DNA of 39,443 nucleotides from contig JAFEAI010000263.1 of the NCBI GenBank assembly GCA_018266475.1, forward strand, positions 1 to 39,443, read 5' to 3'. Source of the stretch: Bacteroidota bacterium. GTDB lineage: Bacteria; Bacteroidota; Bacteroidia; Flavobacteriales_F; PHOS-HE28. Below are positions 7,591-15,487 of this stretch, piece by piece. The notes below the pieces were generated by a model that worked only from the letters and a program-made list of their open reading frames with translations, was not told where the DNA came from and searched no databases. Position 1 is the first letter of the stretch, and every line of letters begins with the position of its first letter. A program made the position numbers and the translations under genes.

Positions 7591-7900
7591 GCCCGCTGCC
7601 CACTGCCCACTGCCCACTGCCCGCTGCCCACTGCCCACTGCCCGCTGCCCGCTGCCCGCTGCCCACTGCCCACTGCGCCTGCCCACTGCCCGCTGCCCAC
7701 TGCCCGCTGCCCACTGCCCACTGCCCACTGCCCACTGCCCACTGCCCACTGCCCACTGCCCACTGCCCACTGCCCACTGCCCACTGCCCACTGCCCACTG
7801 CCCACTGCGCCTGCCCACTGCCCACCGCGCCTGCCCACTGCCCACCGCGCCTGCCCCCTGCCCCCTGCCCCCTGCCCCCTGCCCCCTGCCCCCTGCCCCT
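7591..7900. repeat. Heptanucleotide tandem array (GCCCACT/GCCCGCT/GCCCCCT), G-quadruplex-prone on the minus strand
   Basis: About 40 units of 7 nt: 12 of GCCCAYT/GCCCGCT type, one 6-nt GCGCCT interruption, 18 more, then a mixed block with GCGCCT and GCCCACC, and finally six GCCCCCT units and GCCCCT. On the minus strand each unit gives a GGG run with a 4-nt loop (GGGCAGT), fitting the classical G3N1-7 quadruplex rule many times over. Because 7 is not a multiple of 3, every frame reads the same heptapeptide (for example WAVGSGQ on the minus strand), which creates long spurious ORFs. The array starts exactly at the ridA stop codon. Confidence 0.95.
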
Positions 7901-8277
7901 CACCGGCACGCGATCCCGCTGATCTCCACATTCACCCCGCGCGGCAGGCCGGCCACGGCCACGGCCTCGCGCGCAGGCGGCGCATCCTTGAAGTAGGTGC
8001 CGTACACCTCGTTCACCGCACCGTAATGGTCCATGCTGCTCATGAAGATGGTACACTTCACCAGGTGGCTGAAATCCAGGCCGGCCGCTTTCAGGAGCAG
8101 GCCCAGGTTCTCCATCACCTGCTTGGTTTCCGCTGCAATGGAATCCAGCTGGAGCTGGCCGGTGTCGCCGATCAACGCGATCTGGCCGCTGAGGAAGAGC
8201 ATGCCGTTGGCTTCAATGGCAGGCGAGTAGGGGGCCAGCGGCTTGGCCGCACCGGCAGGGAAGATCGGCTTTTTCAT
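7900..8277 (-). CDS. ridA: RidA family reactive-intermediate deaminase
   Basis: A 125-aa protein, [20 protein letters not shown]. RidA landmarks are LFLSGQIAL, the [17 protein letters not shown] segment, and the C-terminal [20 protein letters not shown]. Aligned by eye with E. coli RidA, the substrate-binding arginine (Arg105 there, Arg103 here) and the glutamate equivalent to Glu120 (about 118 here) are kept. The usual IEIEAIA end is VEISGIACR. RidA hydrolyses enamine/imine intermediates such as 2-aminoacrylate to keto acids and ammonia in the cytoplasm. The minus-strand CATCTTTGC 4 nt before the ATG resembles the local -7 pattern. The TGA is the last codon before the heptanucleotide array, so the mRNA 3' end would enter G-rich repeats. 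Confidence 0.93.
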   Translation of the reverse strand: MKKPIFPAGAAKPLAPYSPAIEANGMLFLSGQIALIGDTGQLQLDSIAAETKQVMENLGLLLKAAGLDFSHLVKCTIFMSSMDHYGAVNEVYGTYFKDAPPAREAVAVAGLPRGVNVEISGIACR

Positions 8278-8315
8278 GGTGCAAAGATGGGCCTCGCCAG
8301 GCTTCGCGGTCCGCT

Positions 8316-8323
8316 TAGCTTTG
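8316..8323 (+). promoter_or_regulatory. -7 element of surE (TAGCTTTG)
   Basis: Exact match to TAnnTTTG, 6 nt before the surE ATG, in the 52-bp divergent ridA-surE spacer. The position implies a leaderless or nearly leaderless transcript. No good -33 TTTG is visible. Confidence 0.45.
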
Positions 8324-8329
8324 GCCCCC

Positions 8330-9109
8330 ATGAAGCAGACTGAGCGCCCATTGATCCTGGTGACCAATGATGACGGCATATTCGCGCCGGGCATACAAAC
8401 CCTGGCGCAGGAAATGACCGCCTTCGGGCGGGTGCTGGTGGTAGCCCCTGACAAACCGCAGAGCGCCATGGGCCATGCCATCACCATCCACAACTTCCTG
8501 CGGCTGCGCAAGGTGGATTTCACGGATGGCATTGAAGCCTACAGCTGCACGGGAACACCGGTGGATTGCGTGAAGCTCGCCGTGTACCACCTCATCAAGG
8601 GCCGCCCCGCGCTGCTGGTAAGCGGCATCAACCATGGCAGCAACCTCAGCATAAACGTACTGTACAGCGGCACCATGAGCGCGGCCGTGGAGGGGGCCCT
8701 GGAGGGGATCCCCAGCATCGGCTTCTCCTTGATGGAATATGGGATCGATGCCAGCTTCGACCATGTGCGGCCCGTGGTGCGGACCGTTACGGAAAACGTG
8801 CTGCGGCACGGCCTGGGCAAGGGGTGCTGCCTCAACGTGAACGTGCCGCCCGCCGCAGCCGGGCCGCTGAAGGGCATCCGCGCATGCCGCCAGGCGCCGG
8901 GCACCTGGGAAGATGCCGTGGAGACGCGCCGCGATCCCCATGGCCATGAATACCACTGGCTGCGCGGCCAGTTCGTGGCCCGTGACCAGGCCCACGACAC
9001 CGATGTGTGGGCCACGGACCATGGCTACGCCAGCGTGGTGCCCGTGCAGTTCGACATGACCGCCCACGGCGAACTGGACCGCCTGAACACGTGGGAGCAT
9101 GCGCTTTGA
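8330..9109 (+). CDS. surE: 5'/3'-nucleotidase SurE
   Basis: A 259-aa protein of normal SurE length. Metal-binding and active-site landmarks are present: [16 protein letters not shown] (Asp-Asp pair), [43 protein letters not shown] and [15 protein letters not shown]. SurE is a cytoplasmic, divalent-metal-dependent phosphatase acting on nucleoside monophosphates and linked to stationary-phase survival. The start at 8330 sits just after TAGCTTTG. The downstream small membrane gene overlaps it by 11 nt and lpxB follows; surE-lpxB neighbourhood is common in Bacteroidota. Confidence 0.97.
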   Translation: MKQTERPLILVTNDDGIFAPGIQTLAQEMTAFGRVLVVAPDKPQSAMGHAITIHNFLRLRKVDFTDGIEAYSCTGTPVDCVKLAVYHLIKGRPALLVSGINHGSNLSINVLYSGTMSAAVEGALEGIPSIGFSLMEYGIDASFDHVRPVVRTVTENVLRHGLGKGCCLNVNVPPAAAGPLKGIRACRQAPGTWEDAVETRRDPHGHEYHWLRGQFVARDQAHDTDVWATDHGYASVVPVQFDMTAHGELDRLNTWEHAL

Positions 9110-9419
9110 CAAGGTGGGCATCGGCTATGCGCTGGGCATCGTAGTGCCCATTGCCGGCCTCTTGGGCTATTGTGCATTTGCCGTCACCGTGCTGCGCCCC
9201 GAGCTGGAATTCAACTTCCTGCTGCGCAACATGCTGTTCGGGATCAAGGGCAACATCGCGCCCACCTTGTCCCTGAGCCTGCTGGCCGACGTGGTGCTCT
9301 TCTTTGCCTTGGACCGCCGGCGGATGCTCAAGGCCATGCGCGGCGTCATCGGCGCCATGCTCACCTACGGCGCGGTGATCGTGCTGCTGCTGCTGCTATG
9401 GGGAAGAGACTTTATGTGA
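9099..9419 (+). CDS. Small three-helix membrane protein between surE and lpxB
   Basis: A 106-aa protein, [20 protein letters not shown]. Hydrophobic helices lie at about residues 8-30, 54-70 and 82-101, with a basic DRRRMLKAMRG loop before the last. Its start overlaps surE by 11 nt and its end overlaps lpxB by 22 nt, so it is tightly coupled to both. Codon use looks like its neighbours. No family recognised. A membrane helper for lipid A synthesis is a context-only guess. Confidence 0.8.
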   Translation: MRFDKVGIGYALGIVVPIAGLLGYCAFAVTVLRPELEFNFLLRNMLFGIKGNIAPTLSLSLLADVVLFFALDRRRMLKAMRGVIGAMLTYGAVIVLLLLLWGRDFM

Positions 9420-10543
9420 TCGCCGGCGAGGCCAGCGGCGACCTTCACGGTGCCAACCTGGTGCGCGCGCTGCTGCAGCACGCCGATGGGGAGCAACTGG
9501 AGGTGCGCGCCTGGGGCGGCGACCGCATGCAGGCCGCCGGCGCGCACGTGGTGAAGCACTACCGCGACCTCGCCTTCATGGGCTTTACCCAGGTGCTGAT
9601 GAACCTGCGCACCATCCTGCGCAACATCAGGGCCTGCAAGGAGGACATCCTGCGCTTCAGGCCCGACGCCATCATCCTCATCGACTATCCCGGGTTCAAC
9701 CTGCGCATTGCCGAGTTCGCCCACGGACAAGGCATCAAGGTGTTCTACTACATCAGCCCGCAAGTGTGGGCGTGGAAGGCGGGCCGTGCCAAGACCATCA
9801 AGCGCGTGGTGGACCGCATGTTCGTCATCCTGCCTTTTGAAAAGGACTGGTACGCGCGGCACGGCATGGAGGTGGAGTTCGTGGGCCACCCCTTGCTGGA
9901 TGCCATAGGCGCGGACGAACTGCGGGCGGAGGGGCCGGATGCGCCCGCGGATGCGCGCCCCGTGGTGGCCCTGCTGCCGGGCAGCCGCCTGCAGGAGATC
10001 CGGCGCATGCTGCCCGCCATGCTGGCCATGGTGCCCCACTTCCCCGATCACCGCTTCGTGGTGGCCGCCGCGCCTGCGGTGCCCGATGAGCTCTACCGCG
10101 CCCTGCTGGGGGCGGTGCCTGCGGAATTGGCCAAGGACCGCACCTACGGCCTGCTGCGGCAGGCAAGGGCCGCACTGGTCACCAGCGGCACCGCCACGCT
10201 GGAAACGGCACTGATCGGCACGCCCGAGGCGGTGTGCTACAGCGGCGGGGCGTTGAACATCTGGTTGGCCAAGCGCTTCATCAAAGTGCCCTTCATTTCA
10301 TTGGTGAACCTCATCATGGGCCGCCAGGTGGTGCGCGAGCTGATCCAAGGGGAAATGAAGCCCGCCGTGCTGCGCGCCGAATTGCAGCGGCTGCTCACCG
10401 ATGAGGCCTACATCCGGCGCATGCAGGCCGACCTGGGGGAGCTGCGCCGCAAGCTGGGCGGACCCGGTGCCTCGGCACATGTGGCCGATCAAGTGTGGAA
10501 AAGTCTGCGAGAAACGCCCGGTGGCGGCAGGCCGGGCGGGTAG
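9398..10543 (+). CDS. lpxB: Lipid-A-disaccharide synthase
   Basis: A 381-aa GT19 glycosyltransferase. MGKRLYVIAGEASGDLHGAN carries the GEASGD start motif. WGGDRMQAAG, YYISPQVWAWK, EFVGHPLLDA, LLPGSRLQEIRRMLP and VTSGTATLETALIGTPE follow in the order expected for LpxB. It condenses UDP-2,3-diacylglucosamine with lipid X to give the lipid A disaccharide, at the inner face of the cytoplasmic membrane. The start at 9398 is fixed by the motif and overlaps the preceding gene. It confirms a Gram-negative, LPS-making cell. SpoIID/LytB follows after 12 nt. Confidence 0.97.
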   Translation: MGKRLYVIAGEASGDLHGANLVRALLQHADGEQLEVRAWGGDRMQAAGAHVVKHYRDLAFMGFTQVLMNLRTILRNIRACKEDILRFRPDAIILIDYPGFNLRIAEFAHGQGIKVFYYISPQVWAWKAGRAKTIKRVVDRMFVILPFEKDWYARHGMEVEFVGHPLLDAIGADELRAEGPDAPADARPVVALLPGSRLQEIRRMLPAMLAMVPHFPDHRFVVAAAPAVPDELYRALLGAVPAELAKDRTYGLLRQARAALVTSGTATLETALIGTPEAVCYSGGALNIWLAKRFIKVPFISLVNLIMGRQVVRELIQGEMKPAVLRAELQRLLTDEAYIRRMQADLGELRRKLGGPGASAHVADQVWKSLRETPGGGRPGG

Positions 10544-10548
10544 TTTCG
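10541..10548 (+). promoter_or_regulatory. Candidate -7 element (TAGTTTCG) before the SpoIID gene
   Basis: TAnnTTyG match inside the last codons of lpxB, 7 nt before the SpoIID ATG. It could give a separate, nearly leaderless transcript; no convincing -33 element. Confidence 0.3.
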
Positions 10549-10555
10549 CGCCGAA

Positions 10556-11722
10556 ATGCACCGTACCCTCTCCCTCTTATCCACCGTTTTCCTAGTGGCC
10601 GGAGCCGTTGCGCAATACACCGATGTGCGGGTGGGCCTGTTCCAGGAAACCCCTGCGCACCAGATCATGGTGATGGGCGACGGCGGCCCCCTCTCCATTT
10701 GGGTGGACGGCAAGCAGGCGGCACAGTTGGCCGCCACCGACGGGCTGGTGCTGAAGATCACCGAAAGCGGCATACAAGCGCGCTCGCTGCTGCTGGATTT
10801 TTCCGCCAGGAAGACCATCACCTTCCGGTCCCCGTCCGGCAGGGGGTTCCGCTTGCGCAACATGGCGCCAAAGACCGCGGAGCGCACTTATCCCGGTTCG
10901 CTGGAAGTGGGCCGCGCGGGCTCCACCTTCCGCCTGGTGGCCACCGTGCCCTTGGAGGAATATGTGGCCGGGGTGGTGCAGGCCGAGGCCGGCAAGGACC
11001 ACTGGATGGAGTACTACAAGCTGCAGGCGGTAAGCTGCCGCACCTATGCACTGGCCAACAAGCGGCGCCATGCCGCCGAGGGGTTCGAGCTGTGCGATGC
11101 CACCCATTGCCAAGTGTTCCAGGGCCGCAACCGCCAGGACAGCATCCGGCAGGCCGTGGCCCTCACCCGCGACCTGGTGGTGGTGGATTCCGACATCCGC
11201 CTGATCCATGCCACCTTCCACAGCAACTGCGGGGGCGAAACGGTGAACGCCGAGGATGTGTGGAGCAAGAGCGAACCCTACCTGGTGAGCACCTTGGACA
11301 CCTTCTGCCTGCACGAACCCCATGCCGCCTGGGAAAAAAGTGTGCCCCGCGCCAAATGGCTGGCCTACCTGCGCAAGGAATACGGCGTGAACACCGACGA
11401 CAGCAACGTGGTGGCCAGCGTTACCGAGTATGCCCCCGAGTGCCGCGACCTGTTCCTGGCCAATATCTCACCACGGGTATCGCTTACCCGGCTGAGGAAC
11501 GACTTCCACCTGCGTTCCGCCTATTTCAGCGTAATGCCGCAAGGGGACATGGTGGTGCTTAGCGGCAGGGGTTTCGGCCATGGCGTGGGCCTGTGCCAGG
11601 AAGGCGCCATGCACATGGCCCGCAAGGGATACAGCTATACCGACATCCTGCACCACTATTTCACCAACGTCCACTTGGTGAAGCTGCAGAACCTGGATTT
11701 CTTCCGGGACGACGGCATGTGA
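10556..11722 (+). CDS. SpoIID/LytB domain protein
   Basis: A 388-aa protein with a signal peptide (MHRTLSLLSTVFLVAGAVAQ). The SpoIID/LytB domain begins with PLEEYVAGVVQAEAG at about residue 133, containing the conserved Glu region. It continues with KLQAVSCRTYAL, THCQVFQG, HSNCGGETVN, and ends with GRGFGHGVGLCQEGA and a C-terminal hydrophobic repeat. In sporulating Firmicutes SpoIID is a lytic transglycosylase on denuded glycan strands; LytB is an amidase enhancer. Bacteroidota homologues are exported and probably trim peptidoglycan, but their activity is untested to my knowledge. Last gene of the surE-lpxB run. Confidence 0.9.
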   Translation: MHRTLSLLSTVFLVAGAVAQYTDVRVGLFQETPAHQIMVMGDGGPLSIWVDGKQAAQLAATDGLVLKITESGIQARSLLLDFSARKTITFRSPSGRGFRLRNMAPKTAERTYPGSLEVGRAGSTFRLVATVPLEEYVAGVVQAEAGKDHWMEYYKLQAVSCRTYALANKRRHAAEGFELCDATHCQVFQGRNRQDSIRQAVALTRDLVVVDSDIRLIHATFHSNCGGETVNAEDVWSKSEPYLVSTLDTFCLHEPHAAWEKSVPRAKWLAYLRKEYGVNTDDSNVVASVTEYAPECRDLFLANISPRVSLTRLRNDFHLRSAYFSVMPQGDMVVLSGRGFGHGVGLCQEGAMHMARKGYSYTDILHHYFTNVHLVKLQNLDFFRDDGM

Positions 11723-11735
11723 AGCCCTGCGGCGG

Positions 11736-12368
11736 TCAGTTCCCCAAGGCCGGGGAATTGAACCGCCAGGCCACTTGGAGCGAGTACACCACGTTGTGCG
11801 ACCGCACCAGCTCGTCAAAGGTGGTCAGGCTGCTCTGCCCGCGCAGCTCCCACATCCAGTGGCCTGTTTCATGCCCAAGGCCCACCCCGGCGCTCCATTG
11901 GCCGCGGTGCTGGGTGCCGGTGGGCGAGAAATCATACGAGCTCACCAGCTGCCCGTCCTGGAAATTCTTGATCTTGCCGTGCAGCAGGTAGCCGTACATC
12001 AGGCCACCGGTAAGGAACAGGCCCTGCACGTCAGGGCTGGTGCTCACCTTCAGCATCAGCGGCATCTCCAAGTAGTTCAGGGCGATGGAACTGCGCGTTT
12101 TCAGCTGCGGCACCACCGTTACGCTTCCTTTCCCGATGTACATCGGCTCGATCAGCAGGCTGATCTGGTCCGTTACCGCCGCCTCGAAGCTCCATCCCAC
12201 AATGGGGCCAACCTTCGGCTGCCCGCTCCAGGCCAGGAACTGCCCCAGCGTTTGCGTGGCAATGTCCAGCCCGAGCTTCGGGCCGTTCCGCGAGCCTTGG
12301 GCCATGGCAAACGGGGCGCTTAGCAGCAAGGCCAAGCTGAGCGGCAGCGAGCGGTAAAGGTGCTTCAT
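11736..12368 (-). CDS. Outer-membrane beta-barrel protein (porin/PorT-like family)
   Basis: A 210-aa protein with a clear signal peptide (MKHLYRSLPLSLALLLSAP, cleavage near AMAQ). The mature part has alternating hydrophobic strands typical of the small Bacteroidota barrel family: GPKLGLDIATQTLG, VGWSFEAAVTDQISLLIEP, LNYLEMPLMLKVS, GLFLTGGLMYGYLL, WSAGVGLGHE and VVYSLQVAWRF. The LNYLEMPLMLK segment is characteristic of this family. It is predicted to sit in the outer membrane; cargo or role unknown. It is convergent with the SpoIID gene, 13 nt apart, and an ACCTTTGC motif lies just upstream on the minus strand. Confidence 0.85.
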   Translation of the reverse strand: MKHLYRSLPLSLALLLSAPFAMAQGSRNGPKLGLDIATQTLGQFLAWSGQPKVGPIVGWSFEAAVTDQISLLIEPMYIGKGSVTVVPQLKTRSSIALNYLEMPLMLKVSTSPDVQGLFLTGGLMYGYLLHGKIKNFQDGQLVSSYDFSPTGTQHRGQWSAGVGLGHETGHWMWELRGQSSLTTFDELVRSHNVVYSLQVAWRFNSPALGN

Positions 12369-12547
12369 GGGCTGTGGAATGGCCGCAAAGGTGCAACAGC
12401 GGGCGGAGTGGCGCCATTTTCCGCTTGCCCGTGCGGCAAAACGGGAGGATCGGGTGGAGGTGATCGAAGTTCGTCGATGAAAATATATGTTTCGTCTTGA
12501 CAAACGACCCGCTTATGTGAAATCTTGCGGCATCAATCTGCTGAACC

Positions 12548-12727
12548 ATGTGGCCCGTAATGACCCTCACGCTCCTGCTCCAGCTCACCGATGAGGAGCA
12601 GCTCTTTGCCAGTGCCGGACAACCGGTTCTGCTGCCCGCCAGTGAGGAACTGGTACAGGCCGATGCAGTGCCGCCCGCCCAGGACGAATGCGCCCAATGG
12701 CCTGCGGACCGGGAGGTGAACAGTTGA
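12548..12727 (+). CDS. Small hypothetical protein (doubtful)
   Basis: A 59-aa ORF, MWPVMTLTLLLQLTDEEQLF, ending ADREVNS. It has a hydrophobic N-terminus that could be a short signal or anchor and an acidic remainder. It lies alone in the 468-bp region between two supported genes, with a TTGACA 46 nt upstream but no matching Bacteroidota -7 element. A hairpin follows at 12768. No homology recognised; it may be non-coding. Confidence 0.3.
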   Translation: MWPVMTLTLLLQLTDEEQLFASAGQPVLLPASEELVQADAVPPAQDECAQWPADREVNS

Positions 12728-12767
12728 ACAACCACCCCGCCGGTGTTTTTGGGTTCACCGGCGCTTT

Positions 12768-12803
12768 GGAAGCCTTGGCGCGCCTTGCTGCGCCGGGGCT
12801 TCC
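12768..12803 (+). terminator. Hairpin before the M14 peptidase gene
   Basis: Two nested inverted repeats: GGAAGCC/GGCTTCC (12768-12774, 12797-12803) enclosing GGCGC/GCGCC (12777-12781, 12790-12794). Strong stem but only a weak T-rich run after it (CATTTTC), so a possible terminator for the 12548 ORF or an RNA element of unknown role. Confidence 0.35.
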
Positions 12804-12836
12804 GGCATTTTCGGCGGGCCATGGCGACCTTTGCGC

Positions 12837-14564
12837 ATGCACCAAACCGCACGAGGCGCATTGTTTGCAACAGCCATGGCCCTTATGACGCCAGCCACCG
12901 CACAATGGATCTTTGAAGGAGACACCTCCGCCACTTGGCAGCAGGCCATCGCCCGCTTTCAGGCCATGGATTCACTGTACTCCGGCGCCAAGCTCACCGT
13001 GATCGGGCGGGATGACGGCGGCGAACCCCTCCACCTGTTCATCCTCAGCGACGGCAGCGGCTTCACCCCGGACAGCATCCGCGCCAGCGGAAAGAACATC
13101 CTGTGGATCACCAACGCCATCCACCCCGGCGAGCCCGACGGCATCGATGCCAGCCTGCTGCTGGCGCAGGCCCTGCTGGACGACGACCGCCTGATGGGCC
13201 TGCTGGCGAACACCGCCGTGTGCATTGTGCCGGTGTACAACGTAAGCGGCGCCCTGCAGCGGGGAAGCCGCAGCCGCGTCAACCAGAACGGCCCCGTGGA
13301 ATACGGGTTCCGGGGCAATGCCAGAAACCTCGACCTGAACAGGGATTTCATGAAGATGGATTCCGAAAACGCCCGGAGCCTCAATGCGGCACTGGCCAAT
13401 TGGGACCCCGACATCTACTTCGAGCCGCACGTGAGCGACGGGGCCGACCACCAGTACATCATGGCCCTGCTCACCACCCAAAAGGACAAGCTGGCCGCGC
13501 CGTTGGCCAAGTTCATGGCCCAGGTGCTGGTGCCCGCGCAATACGAATGGATGGGGGACAAGGACATGCTGATGTGCCCCTACTTCGAGCTGATGGGCAA
13601 CACACCGGAGGACGGGCTGCGCGGCTTCTACGACAGCCCGCGGTACAGTTCCGGATACAACGCCCTGTTCAACCGCATCGGCATCATCAGCGAAACCCAT
13701 GTGCTGAAACCCTATGCGGACCGTGTGAACGCCACCTTCCAGCTGTTGCTGGCCACCTTGGCCGCCATGGACCAACATCCGCAGGAGCTTCGCGAAGCAC
13801 GCGCACAGGCCAAGGAATCAACCCGAAAGGCAACGGCCTTTGGCATGAACTGGACCTTGGACACCGCGCAGGTGGAACGCATTCCCTGGAAAGGGTACGA
13901 GGCACGCACGGAAACCAGCGCCGTCACCGGGCTGCCACGCATCCGCTACGACCATTCCGCGCCCACCGGCACCATGGTCAACTGGCTGGACACCTACCGG
14001 CCTTCCTTCACGGCCACCAAGCCCAAGGCATACTTGGTGCCGCAGCAATGGCATGGGGCCATCGAAAGGCTCAAGATCTCCGGCGTGCCCCTGGAAGTGC
14101 TGGGGAAAGACAGCCTGCTCACCGTGGAACAGGACAGCATCGGCGCGTTCACCACCGTGCCCATGGCCTACGAAGGGCACTACCTGCACCGGCAGGTCCT
14201 CGCCGAAAGGCACCGCAAAACTTGGGCGGCGCGGGCGGGCGATGTGCTGGTGCCCATGGGCCATGCCACCGACCGCTATGCCATGGAGGCCCTGGAATGC
14301 CGCGCGGAGGACGGCTTCTTCGCGTGGAACTTCTTCGATGCCGTGCTGCAGCAAAAGGAATGGTATGAAGACTATGTGTTCGAGGATATCGCGGCACAAC
14401 TGCTGAAGCGCGACCCTGCGTTGAAACAGGCCTTTGAGGCCAGGCGGCAGGCGGACGCGGCCTTTGCCAAGGATGCGGACGCCCAGCTCACCTGGATCTA
14501 CCGCCGGTCGCCGTGGATGGAACCCGGCTACCGGAAGCACCCCGTGCTGCGCGTGGTGGAATGA
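12837..14564 (+). CDS. Secreted M14 family zinc carboxypeptidase
   Basis: A 575-aa protein with signal peptide MHQTARGALFATAMALM...TAQ (residues 1-23). The M14 zinc motif is NAIHPGEPDG with His96 and Glu99; RNARNLDLNRDF is the substrate-binding Arg/Asn region and FEPHVSDG near residue 198 supplies the third zinc ligand. ISETHVLKPY near residue 285 is the candidate catalytic Glu segment. About 260 C-terminal residues follow the catalytic domain and look beta-rich with no recognised family. The ATG at 12837 is preferred over an in-frame TTG at 12831, because that TTG is part of an ACCTTTGC promoter-like motif. Likely periplasmic or secreted, removing C-terminal amino acids from peptides. Confidence 0.9.
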   Translation: MHQTARGALFATAMALMTPATAQWIFEGDTSATWQQAIARFQAMDSLYSGAKLTVIGRDDGGEPLHLFILSDGSGFTPDSIRASGKNILWITNAIHPGEPDGIDASLLLAQALLDDDRLMGLLANTAVCIVPVYNVSGALQRGSRSRVNQNGPVEYGFRGNARNLDLNRDFMKMDSENARSLNAALANWDPDIYFEPHVSDGADHQYIMALLTTQKDKLAAPLAKFMAQVLVPAQYEWMGDKDMLMCPYFELMGNTPEDGLRGFYDSPRYSSGYNALFNRIGIISETHVLKPYADRVNATFQLLLATLAAMDQHPQELREARAQAKESTRKATAFGMNWTLDTAQVERIPWKGYEARTETSAVTGLPRIRYDHSAPTGTMVNWLDTYRPSFTATKPKAYLVPQQWHGAIERLKISGVPLEVLGKDSLLTVEQDSIGAFTTVPMAYEGHYLHRQVLAERHRKTWAARAGDVLVPMGHATDRYAMEALECRAEDGFFAWNFFDAVLQQKEWYEDYVFEDIAAQLLKRDPALKQAFEARRQADAAFAKDADAQLTWIYRRSPWMEPGYRKHPVLRVVE

Positions 14565-14610
14565 GGCCAATGGGCGGCCTGGACGTGTGCAACCAGGGCT
14601 ATCGGGTCTA

Positions 14611-14629
14611 ACGCGCCCGCAGGGCGCGT
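14611..14629. repeat. Perfect 8-bp inverted repeat
   Basis: ACGCGCCC (14611-14618) and GGGCGCGT (14622-14629) with a 3-nt loop. It lies between the convergent M14 and pirin genes and marks the left edge of the AT-rich island. No T tract; could still stop transcription from either side. Confidence 0.5.
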
Positions 14630-14649
14630 CATCCAATAGAATTGGTTAT

Positions 14650-15486
14650 TCAAAACGGAACGCCTTCCAGCGACCCCATTTTTCCTGTTTGGTAATTTTG
14701 GTGGGCTTTATTGATATTTTCTTGTCTATCCATTACGAAAGGTCCGTCAAATATTAATGGGTAATCAATTTTCTCTCCTCCAAGCAAAACTACATCTACA
14801 GGAAAGTCACCATGAGCTTGCAACTCCAAATCGTTGCCATTACTCAATACAACCAAATCTCCAATATTTAGAGGGCCCTTTTCAGCTACAAGGGCTTTTC
14901 CATTTATAATATAAACTCCTAACTCCCATTGGTTGGATACCTGAAGTACTATCTTCTTATCATTTACAAAATGAATGTGTGCTAAAATTGTCGGTCTTGA
15001 AGTTGGCAGAATGCCTTCGTGCCCATTTACTTCTCCAGCTACCACTTTCACTTCATTCTCATTTATCTTAAATGAAGGAATTTTAGCGGCTTTGAAGGAG
15101 AAATATTCAGCATCGTCAAACTTTTGTTCAGGTGGAAGACTTGTCCAAAGTTGCAATCCTTTGCGTGCCCTTTTAGGTGTTTCCTTATGTATAATTCCTT
15201 TACCGGCTTTTATAAACTGTGCATCGCCATCGGTAAGCGTATCTGTATTTCCCAAGCTGTCTTTGTGAACACTTTCTCCTTGAAACAAATAACTGATTAC
15301 CTCAATTCCGGCGTGAGGATGTGGTGTGTCGCCAATTCCTTTTATTCCTTGTGTGATAAAATAATCTACAAACACAAACGGACCCAAAGATTCCATTTTG
15401 TTGGTAGGTAAAGAACGATATAAGGTAATGTTGTTATCCTTAATGGCAGGAATGCCTTGAAATGCTTTTACAATTTCCCTTTTCAT
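14650..15486 (-). CDS. Pirin family protein
   Basis: A 278-aa cupin-fold protein, slightly longer than the common pirin length. Pirin landmarks are the metal-site region DTPHPHAGIEVISYLFQG (His-x-His), DGDAQFIKAGKGIIHKE and LQLWTSLPPEQK, followed by the C-terminal cupin ILAHIHFVNDKK. Bacterial pirins are cytoplasmic; some have quercetin dioxygenase activity, others bind regulatory partners, and the role here is open. The start at 15486 lies 1 nt after the stop of the beta-helix gene, implying coupling; an extension to 15543 would overlap that gene. Composition is far more AT-rich than the chromosome, so recent transfer is likely. Confidence 0.92.
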   Translation of the reverse strand: MKREIVKAFQGIPAIKDNNITLYRSLPTNKMESLGPFVFVDYFITQGIKGIGDTPHPHAGIEVISYLFQGESVHKDSLGNTDTLTDGDAQFIKAGKGIIHKETPKRARKGLQLWTSLPPEQKFDDAEYFSFKAAKIPSFKINENEVKVVAGEVNGHEGILPTSRPTILAHIHFVNDKKIVLQVSNQWELGVYIINGKALVAEKGPLNIGDLVVLSNGNDLELQAHGDFPVDVVLLGGEKIDYPLIFDGPFVMDRQENINKAHQNYQTGKMGSLEGVPF

Positions 15487-15487
15487 T

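Noticed and set aside
7591-7900. CRISPR array
   Set aside because: Units are 7 nt with no spacers and no cas genes nearby.
7530-8056. Several 100-170-aa frames with WAVGSGQ or PLPTAHC repeats
   Set aside because: Product of the 7-nt array, which has no stop codon in any frame. The peptide repeats carry no start, signal or neighbouring evidence for coding.
13103-14368. 421-aa open frame overlapping the M14 gene
   Set aside because: Same-strand shifted frame, rich in Arg/His/Gly; the M14 zinc motif is in the other frame.
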